Translations under genes and position numbers: made by a program
Source of the DNA: Bacillota bacterium
GTDB lineage: Bacteria > Bacillota > Clostridia > Oscillospirales > Ruminococcaceae
Direction: 5' to 3'
Assembly (NCBI GenBank): GCA_023460535.1
Contig: JAEWPV010000012.1
Span: 1-64,000, forward strand
DNA length: 64,000 nucleotides
Shown: positions 58,203-64,000 of the stretch, piece by piece
How positions within the stretch are numbered: the stretch's first letter is position 1
How the letters are laid out: every line of letters starts with the position of its first letter
The notes under the pieces: generated by a model
Databases searched by the model: none
What the model was told of the DNA's origin: nothing
The model's input: the letters and a program-made list of their open reading frames with translations, nothing else

Positions 58203-59249
58203 ATGAAGAGCGAGGACATCGCAAGACTTGCGGGTGTATCCCGCAGCACAGTCTCAAGGGTCATCAACAATTACCCCAATGTGCCCGATGCTACGCGGCA
58301 AAAGGTCATGCGCGTTATTGAGGAGATGGGCTACGAGCCCAACACCTCCGCACAGATATTGGCGGGCAAGGCGAACAACACCATCGGACTGTTTGTTGTT
58401 AGCATTTATAACCGCGACAACATCTACCAAAGCAGCTATTATTCGTCGATTATTAACGCGGCGGTGGATGCGTCCAACAGCAACGACTACTACGTATTAA
58501 TACACACCGTCTACTCGGCGCAGGATTATTACCGCATTTCTCAGGCATTTTTACAAAAGCGCATCAGCGGCGGCATCCTTGTGGGAAACGAGAAGGATAC
58601 GGCGCAGATTCAAAAGCTCATGCACACCGGTGTGTCCATCGGCATTGTGGATTACGACCTTGCCGAGCTTGAGGGTAAGTGGCAGGGAAACGAAAACCTT
58701 GTGGTCATCAACTCGGATGATTACAACGCGGCACGGGACGCCGTGCACCGCTTGGTTGCCGCCGGGCGCAAAAAAATAGGCGTGATGGTGGGCAGGGTTC
58801 AAACCCATTCGGGCAGACAGCGCTATCAGGGCTACCTAGACGCAATGAATGAGTTGGGATTGCCCGTTGACGATGCATTTGTACTGCACGGCGATTTTTT
58901 ACACGAGACCGCACGCGAGCAAACAATGCGGATGCTTTCAGGCGGGAGGTTGCCGGACGCAATTGTTTCGGGCAACGACGATATGGCGATTGCCATGATG
59001 GAGATTTTTCGCGAACATAACATTTCGGTTCCGAACGATATCTCGATTGTGGGCTTTGACGATATCCCGGCGGCGGAGATGGTGTCGCCCGGACTATCCA
59101 CCTACCGTGTGCCGTTGTATGACATGGTCACCCGTGTTACCCAAAAGGTAATTGCGCATATAGAAGGGCGCGCAAGCGGCATGGAATACGAGACGATGTC
59201 GTCCCGATTTGTACAGCGAGGCAGCATCACCCCGCAGTCGCATACCTAA
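58203..59249 (+). CDS. LacI-family transcriptional regulator
   Basis: A 348-residue repressor. The N-terminal helix-turn-helix and hinge are clear (EDIARLAGVSRSTVSRVINN, residues 4-23; then GYEPNTSAQILAGKANNTIG), followed by a periplasmic-binding-like sugar domain with IVDYDLAEL, VSGNDDMAIAMMEIFREHNI and VPNDISIVGFDDIPAAEMVS. It sits just upstream of a cellobiose phosphorylase gene in the same direction, so it probably responds to cellobiose or a product; that is inference. GGGGGAACGGC precedes the ATG. Confidence 0.92.
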   Translation: MKSEDIARLAGVSRSTVSRVINNYPNVPDATRQKVMRVIEEMGYEPNTSAQILAGKANNTIGLFVVSIYNRDNIYQSSYYSSIINAAVDASNSNDYYVLIHTVYSAQDYYRISQAFLQKRISGGILVGNEKDTAQIQKLMHTGVSIGIVDYDLAELEGKWQGNENLVVINSDDYNAARDAVHRLVAAGRKKIGVMVGRVQTHSGRQRYQGYLDAMNELGLPVDDAFVLHGDFLHETAREQTMRMLSGGRLPDAIVSGNDDMAIAMMEIFREHNISVPNDISIVGFDDIPAAEMVSPGLSTYRVPLYDMVTRVTQKVIAHIEGRASGMEYETMSSRFVQRGSITPQSHT

Positions 59250-59447
59250 AATAGACAATATAACGCGCGAACCCGTATGGCGCGTTGTATATACAACAAA
59301 CCATGAAATGAGTAAATCTCATACCGCGCGGTCATGTGCGGTGCCTATCGTTAGGTTTGTTGGCACAATTTATAGTGCCTATATGCACGAACAATGTAAC
59401 CCGTATCTACCGTATTTAACAGCTATCAATTTGAGGGGGTAATGGTA

Positions 59448-61883
59448 TTGAAATTCGGTCACTTTGATGACGCGGCTAGGGAGTATGTAATTAACTCACC
59501 CAAAACACCCTATCCGTGGATCAACTATCTTGGCAGTGAAAACTTTTTTTCGCTAATTTCCAACACCGCAGGCGGCTACAGCTTTTATATGGACGCGCGT
59601 TTACGCCGCATCACACGCTACCGCTACAACAATGTGCCGGTAGACATGGGCGGGCGCTACTTCTACGTATATGATAACGGCGATTACTGGTCGCCCGGCT
59701 GGTCGCCTGTTAAAAAGGAGCTGGAGCACTACGAGTGCCGCCACGGCTTAGGCTATACGGTGATTACCGGTATGCGCGGCGGTGTGTCGGTTAGTACCAC
59801 CTTTTTTGTTCCGCTTGGCTTTGCCGGCGAGGTGCAGAAGCTCGTTATTAAGAACGAGTCCCAAGCGCGCAAGAAGCTTAAGCTATTTTCTCTTGCCGAA
59901 TGGTGCTTGTGGGAAGCAAACGACGATATGACCAACTTCCAGCGCAACTTTAACACCGGAGAGGTGGAGATCGAAGGCTCTACCATCTACCACAAAACCG
60001 AGTACAAAGAGCGCCGCGACCACTATGCGTTTTACACCGTAAACACGCCCATTTCCGGATTTGACAGCGACAGAGAAAGCTTCCTCGGGCTATACAACGG
60101 CTTTGACGCGCCCCAGGCAGTGGCGGCAGGTACACCCAACAACTCGGTGGCGGACGGTTGGTCGCCGATTGCCTCGCATTGCATCGAGATTGAGCTTGCC
60201 CCCGGCGAGAGCCGCGAGCTTGTGTTTGTACTGGGCTACGTCGAGAATGCGCAGGACGACAAATGGCAGGCCAAGGGTGTAATTAACAAGAAAAAGGCGC
60301 ATGGCATGATGGCGCGCTTTGACACGGCAGAGAAGGCGGACGAGGCGTTAAAGGCGCTTGCCGCGCATTGGGACGGCTTGCTTTCCCAGTACAACGTTTC
60401 TTCTCCCGAAGAGAAGCTCGACCGCATGGTGAACATCTGGAACCAGTACCAGTGCATGGTTACCTTTAACCTGTCGCGCAGCGCATCCTACTTTGAGTCA
60501 GGCATCGGGCGCGGCATGGGCTTCCGCGATTCAAACCAGGATATTCTAGGCTTTGTACATCAGATTCCCGCGCGCGCAAAAGAGCGTCTGCTTGACCTTG
60601 CCGCAACCCAGCTGGAGAACGGCGGCGCCTACCACCAGTATCAGCCCCTTACCAAAAAGGGCAACGACGCCGTTGGAGGAAACTTTAACGACGACCCGCT
60701 GTGGCTTATCCTTGCCTGCGCCGCTTATATTAAGGAGACGGGAGACCTTGACGTACTAAACGTCATGGTGCCGTACGAAAACGACGAGAGCAAGGCACAG
60801 CCGATGCTCGATCACATCAAGCGCGCGTTCTACCACATCATAGACCGTCGCGGCCCGCACGGGCTGCCGCTGATTGGTCGCGCGGACTGGAACGACTGCT
60901 TAAACCTCAACTGCTTCTCTAGCACACCGGGCGAATCGTTCCAAACCACCACCAGCAAGGACGGCAAGGTGGCGGAGTCGGTGATGATCGCCGCGATGTT
61001 CTGCTACATCGGTCCCGAATACGCAAAGATGTGCGAGCTGATGGGCAAGCCCGACGAGGCTAGTAAGGCGCGCGAGCATATCGATGAAATGAAGCGCATC
61101 ATCATGGCACACGGCTTTGACGGCGAGTGGTTCCTGCGCGCATACGACGATTGCGGCCGCAAGCTGGGCAGCAAAGAGAACGAGGAAGGCAAGATATTCA
61201 TCGAGCCGCAGGGTCTTGCCGTTATGGCAGGGCTGGGTGCCGAGGACGGCAAGGCGGTTACAACGCTGGATTCCGTTAAGAAGTACCTCGATACCAAGTA
61301 CGGGCTGGTGCTCAACAACCCCGCATTTACCCGTTACTACATCGAGTACGGCGAGATCTCCACCTATCCGGCGGGCTACAAGGAGAACGCGGGCATCTTC
61401 TGCCACAACAACGCGTGGATTATCTGTGCCGAGGCGGTGCTTGGGCGCGGCGACCTTGCGTTTGAGTATTACTCCAAGATTGCTCCTGCCTACACCGAGG
61501 AGTATAGTGACATCCACCGCACCGAGCCGTACGTGTACGCGCAGATGATAGCGGGTAAGGACGCAAAACGCCACGGCGAGGCGAAGAACTCATGGCTCAC
61601 AGGCACCGCGGCATGGAACTTCGTGGCGGTAAGCCAGTTTATCCTCGGCGTTACCCCCGATTATGACGGATTGAAGATCGACCCGAGTATCCCCAAGGCA
61701 TGGGACGGCTTTAAGATTACCCGCAGCTTCCGTGGCTCGGAGTACGATATCGAGGTCAAAAACCCGAATCACGTCAGCAAAGGCATTCGGTCCGTTGAAG
61801 TAGACGGCAAGCCCATCGAAGGCTGCATCCTGCCCGCCTTCGGCGACGGCGCTACCCACAAGGTCACCGTGGTGATGGGATAG
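59448..61883 (+). CDS. cbp: Cellobiose phosphorylase, GH94
   Basis: An 811-residue enzyme that splits cellobiose with phosphate into glucose-1-phosphate and glucose in the cytoplasm, saving ATP. N-terminus KFGHFDDAAREYVINSPKTP then YPWINYLG; catalytic region GLPLIGRADWNDCLNLNCFS with the general-acid Asp near residue 480; C-terminal AAWNFVAVSQFILGVTPDYD and phosphate-binding HNNAWIICAEAVLGRG. Length equals known cellobiose phosphorylases. No signal peptide. A TTG start (59448) is chosen because GAGGGGG lies 8 bases upstream and gives the family N-terminus; the ATG at 59442 is only 2 bases from that site. No sugar transporter gene is in the window. Confidence 0.93.
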   Translation: MKFGHFDDAAREYVINSPKTPYPWINYLGSENFFSLISNTAGGYSFYMDARLRRITRYRYNNVPVDMGGRYFYVYDNGDYWSPGWSPVKKELEHYECRHGLGYTVITGMRGGVSVSTTFFVPLGFAGEVQKLVIKNESQARKKLKLFSLAEWCLWEANDDMTNFQRNFNTGEVEIEGSTIYHKTEYKERRDHYAFYTVNTPISGFDSDRESFLGLYNGFDAPQAVAAGTPNNSVADGWSPIASHCIEIELAPGESRELVFVLGYVENAQDDKWQAKGVINKKKAHGMMARFDTAEKADEALKALAAHWDGLLSQYNVSSPEEKLDRMVNIWNQYQCMVTFNLSRSASYFESGIGRGMGFRDSNQDILGFVHQIPARAKERLLDLAATQLENGGAYHQYQPLTKKGNDAVGGNFNDDPLWLILACAAYIKETGDLDVLNVMVPYENDESKAQPMLDHIKRAFYHIIDRRGPHGLPLIGRADWNDCLNLNCFSSTPGESFQTTTSKDGKVAESVMIAAMFCYIGPEYAKMCELMGKPDEASKAREHIDEMKRIIMAHGFDGEWFLRAYDDCGRKLGSKENEEGKIFIEPQGLAVMAGLGAEDGKAVTTLDSVKKYLDTKYGLVLNNPAFTRYYIEYGEISTYPAGYKENAGIFCHNNAWIICAEAVLGRGDLAFEYYSKIAPAYTEEYSDIHRTEPYVYAQMIAGKDAKRHGEAKNSWLTGTAAWNFVAVSQFILGVTPDYDGLKIDPSIPKAWDGFKITRSFRGSEYDIEVKNPNHVSKGIRSVEVDGKPIEGCILPAFGDGATHKVTVVMG

Positions 61884-61905
61884 CGAAGCATCATCTTCAA
61901 ATATG

Positions 61906-61945
61906 ACAGGCTTGCTTTGGTTTATCCAAGGCAAGCCTGTTTCTT
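61906..61945 (+). terminator. Terminator of the cellobiose phosphorylase gene
   Basis: ACAGGCTTGC pairs with GCAAGCCTGT with an inner TTGG/CCAA (61906-61940), then TTCTT. It sits between converging genes and may serve both. Confidence 0.85.
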
Positions 61946-62933
61946 ATTCTTGGATGGCTGTAACGATACCGTCATCAAGGTAAACATATCTATTGTTACT
62001 GTATACCCATTGTTCACTGACTCCATACCTAGTAGTAGTACGGTTGATTTTTTTTGGTTTTCCCCAAGTGGAGTTTTCAACTTCTTGGGCGGTCATGCCA
62101 ATTGAAACAGGGCGCTTAGAAGAAGGTATAGATGGAGAATTAGTATTTCTAACATAAATGCACCTTTGTCCATCATCAAGTATTTCAATTAGTTTTTCGT
62201 TATCAAGAAGAAGTTCATAATTTAGCATTGAAACCAGTAATTTGTTGTTTGAGAATTTAACTGTTGTAAGTCGATGTATATCATCATTATCGAAGACCCA
62301 ACAATAATGCCAGCCATCAAACTTAATAACTTTAATTGGATTGTCTTGATCAACCCACTTTCCTTGTATCTTTATCATATATTCATTCTTTGTATACTCA
62401 TCTTCAATATCTTTATAGTCCTTTATTAATTCAAAACCATCTTTCGCTTTTAGAAAATCTCCTTTTAAATAATTGATGGAAGCGGCATTGTAAATCTCAG
62501 AGATTACTTTTTGTCTTAGATCAAGTATTTTATCATTTTCCTTTTCATGAATAAGAAGTAATAAAACCTTCTCGTAGTTTTTTCTTTCAAACTCGGTTAA
62601 GGCGTTACTGTATAAAATTTCAATTTCACATACTTTAACAAAATTATGGGATTCTTTATAAGTTCCTATAGCTTGAAATCCTTTGAGAGCTTTTTCATAT
62701 TTTCCGTTATGATAATCGTACACTGATATCTTGTATATAAAATACGGTGTATATATACAGACTAATGTAATTGTAAATACCAATAATATAGCAACTAAAA
62801 ATACTTTTTTTCTCCCTTTGTTCATGAGTTGCAATATTGATTCTTTTGATGGGGATATATGTACTGGTTCACCACATTGGTAACAGTATTTGCTATTTCG
62901 TTTTACTCGGTTATTACATTTATTACAAGTCAT
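61944..62933 (-). CDS. Zinc-ribbon membrane protein with BamE/SmpA-like C-terminus
   Basis: A 329-residue protein. It starts with a zinc ribbon (MTCNKCNNRVKRNSKYCYQC, GEPV), then a membrane helix (KVFLVAILLVFTITLVCIYT, near residues 43-62), a helical repeat region with short aromatic TPR-like units (YEKALKGFQAIGTYKESHNF, FLKAKDGFELIKDYKDIEDE), a beta-rich middle and a C-terminal IGMTAQEVENSTWGKPKKIN, YGVSEQWVYSNNRYVYLDDG. That last block resembles the small BamE/SmpA fold found in outer-membrane and Gram-positive proteins. The gene is very AT-rich and unlike its neighbours in codon use, suggesting recent transfer. Function unknown. Confidence 0.65.
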   Translation of the reverse strand: MTCNKCNNRVKRNSKYCYQCGEPVHISPSKESILQLMNKGRKKVFLVAILLVFTITLVCIYTPYFIYKISVYDYHNGKYEKALKGFQAIGTYKESHNFVKVCEIEILYSNALTEFERKNYEKVLLLLIHEKENDKILDLRQKVISEIYNAASINYLKGDFLKAKDGFELIKDYKDIEDEYTKNEYMIKIQGKWVDQDNPIKVIKFDGWHYCWVFDNDDIHRLTTVKFSNNKLLVSMLNYELLLDNEKLIEILDDGQRCIYVRNTNSPSIPSSKRPVSIGMTAQEVENSTWGKPKKINRTTTRYGVSEQWVYSNNRYVYLDDGIVTAIQE

Positions 62934-63055
62934 TTATAACCCACCTTAAGAAAAAGCTTTTCAACAATAGCCCATTTAGGGATACCAATATATTACACCA
63001 AATTATATTATGTGTCAATTTATACATAAGATTGTAGAATAAGAATATGCCGCTA

Positions 63056-63099
63056 ATATAAAATCCCTTCCAAGTTGTATAGATACAAAATGAAAGGGA
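63056..63099 (-). terminator. Terminator of yebC
   Basis: On the minus strand TCCCTTTC (63099-63092) and GGAAGGGA (63071-63064) form an 8-bp stem with an inner TTGTAT/ATACAA arm, followed by TTTTATATT. The rest of 62934-63144 is AT-rich and holds nothing else I can support. Confidence 0.75.
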
Positions 63100-63144
63100 A
63101 AAAACACTGGTTGTTATATTTTAACGTAGATAAAGAATTGAGGG

Positions 63145-63888
63145 TTATTCCTCCGCGAAATCGTCCTCGTTCTCCCAGTTGTGCCAGACGTTTTGCACGT
63201 CGTCGTTGTCGTTCATCAGCTCAAGCATACGGTTCATCTTTGCGGCAATTGCGGCATCCTCAATGCGGGAGCCCGTCTGCGGCAGATATTCCACCTCTGC
63301 GGAAAGGGGAGAATACTTCTTTGCCTCCAACGCCTCGCGCACCGTGCGCAGGTCGTTTGGCTCGGTGTAGACCTCCACAACATCCTCCTCAAACGAAAGA
63401 TCGGTGGCGCCTGCGTCCATGGCATCCTCCATTACCTTATCCTCGTCAAGTCCCTCAGCCTCAAGCACGATAACGCCCTTTTGCGAGAACATAAACGACA
63501 CGCAGCCGACGGTGCCGAGGTTTCCGCCGTACTTGTCAAAGTAGTGGCGCAGGTCACCCGCGGTGCGGTTGCGGTTTTCAGTCAGTGTCTCTACGATTAC
63601 GGCGACGCCGCAGGGACCGTATCCCTCGTAAAAGATGCTCTCGTACTCGTTTTTGTCGTCGCCACCCACCGCTTTCTTTATCACGCGGTCGATGTTGTCG
63701 TTGGGCACGTTGTTCGATTTTGCCTTGGCAATCAGATCGCGCAGCTTACCGTTTATCGAAGGGTCTGCGCCGCCCTCTCGTACCGCCACGGCAATCTCTC
63801 TGCCGATTTTGGTGAATATCTTCGCCTTTTGCGCGTCGGATTTCTCTTTTCTGCGCTTAATGTTGTTCCATTTGGAATGTCCCGACAT
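63145..63888 (-). CDS. yebC: YebC/PmpR family protein
   Basis: A 247-residue protein with the diagnostic start MSGHSKWNNIKRRKEKSDAQ then KAKIFTKIGREIAVAVREGG, and ESIFYEGYGPCGVAVIVETL and NRNRTAGDLRHYFDKYGGNL. The family includes transcriptional regulators (PmpR) and factors that relieve ribosome stalling at polyproline; the two roles are hard to separate by eye. The ATG at 63888 has GGAGG 7 bases upstream and the usual N-terminus; a longer frame to 63960 is rejected. Confidence 0.93.
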   Translation of the reverse strand: MSGHSKWNNIKRRKEKSDAQKAKIFTKIGREIAVAVREGGADPSINGKLRDLIAKAKSNNVPNDNIDRVIKKAVGGDDKNEYESIFYEGYGPCGVAVIVETLTENRNRTAGDLRHYFDKYGGNLGTVGCVSFMFSQKGVIVLEAEGLDEDKVMEDAMDAGATDLSFEEDVVEVYTEPNDLRTVREALEAKKYSPLSAEVEYLPQTGSRIEDAAIAAKMNRMLELMNDNDDVQNVWHNWENEDDFAEE

Positions 63889-64000
63889 TCTAAAACCTCC
63901 AAAAAGTAAGCCTGCCACAAAGCCCAAGCAAAGCGGTGCACACACCGCCACAGGTGGCATGCGAAAGACCGAATATACCCTATTTTATCACAACAACCCT

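Noticed and set aside
60900..61574. 224-codon minus-strand frame inside the GH94 gene
   Set aside because: Antisense shadow of cellobiose phosphorylase.
63181..63909. 242-codon + strand frame at the window end
   Set aside because: Shadow of yebC, which has the diagnostic MSGHSKWNNIK start.
1..64000. tRNA, rRNA, tmRNA, CRISPR arrays
   Set aside because: No TPsiC-arm-like GGTTCGAATCC blocks, no rRNA sequence and no regularly spaced repeats were seen by eye; a tRNAscan or CRISPR search could still change this.

Overview
The window reads as a chromosomal segment of a Gram-positive anaerobe of the class Clostridia, probably near Oscillospiraceae/Ruminococcaceae. The evidence is gene content and order: scpA-scpB-DUF2953-ytfJ-dacF-rluB, yicC-remA-gmk-rpoZ-priA-def-fmt-rsmB-rlmN-prpC-prkC-rsgA-thiN, DUF4364, lactate dehydrogenase, an ECF transporter S component and a cellobiose phosphorylase. 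Most genes are fairly GC-rich; a few AT-rich patches stand out as later arrivals. I saw no rRNA or tRNA gene and no CRISPR array.

Layout. (1) 1-3.1 kb is a scrap-yard of mobile DNA: an AT-rich prolyl-tRNA synthetase lacking its N-terminus, the last 34 codons of a serine recombinase, a small carboxymuconolactone decarboxylase-family gene under a promoter buried in a 30-bp palindrome, and a decayed IS200-type transposase. (2) 3.2-13.8 kb is metabolism: a two-gene transsulfuration operon, a zinc-ribbon acyltransferase, a glutamate symporter, a cysteine desulfurase/tRNA-thiolation/Rrf2 operon, three microproteins, an unusual lactate dehydrogenase-like enzyme and YggS. (3) 13.9-21.2 kb has ketopantoate reductase, an AT-rich kinase/methyltransferase pair and DUF4364-sbcD-sbcC. 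(4) 21.4-30.2 kb is a compact leftward cell-surface polysaccharide operon: dehydratase, flippase, ligase/polymerase, three glycosyltransferases, initiating sugar-phosphate transferase. (5) 30.4-39.6 kb holds an RsiV-like protein, an ECF S component, an M23 peptidase and the rightward site-2 protease/condensin/sporulation/rluB run. (6) 39.8-43.1 kb encodes three subunits resembling a biotin-dependent transcarboxylase. (7) 43.3-57.6 kb is the conserved Firmicutes housekeeping run from yicC to thiN, followed by an ATC-hydrolase-like gene. (8) 57.6-64 kb has a small clostridial protein, a structured repeat element, a LacI regulator with cellobiose phosphorylase, an AT-rich membrane protein and yebC.

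Most notable: a glycosyltransferase whose only plausible start codon is AUU; two copies of an apparently structured RNA/DNA element 20 kb apart with one consistent base-pair change; palindromic operators lying exactly on the -10 boxes of two promoters; the transcarboxylase-like trio whose 12S-like subunit has an altered oxyanion-hole motif; and a lactate dehydrogenase homologue with Tyr at the substrate-specificity position. All functional calls come from reading the sequence and from memory of protein families; no database search was run.
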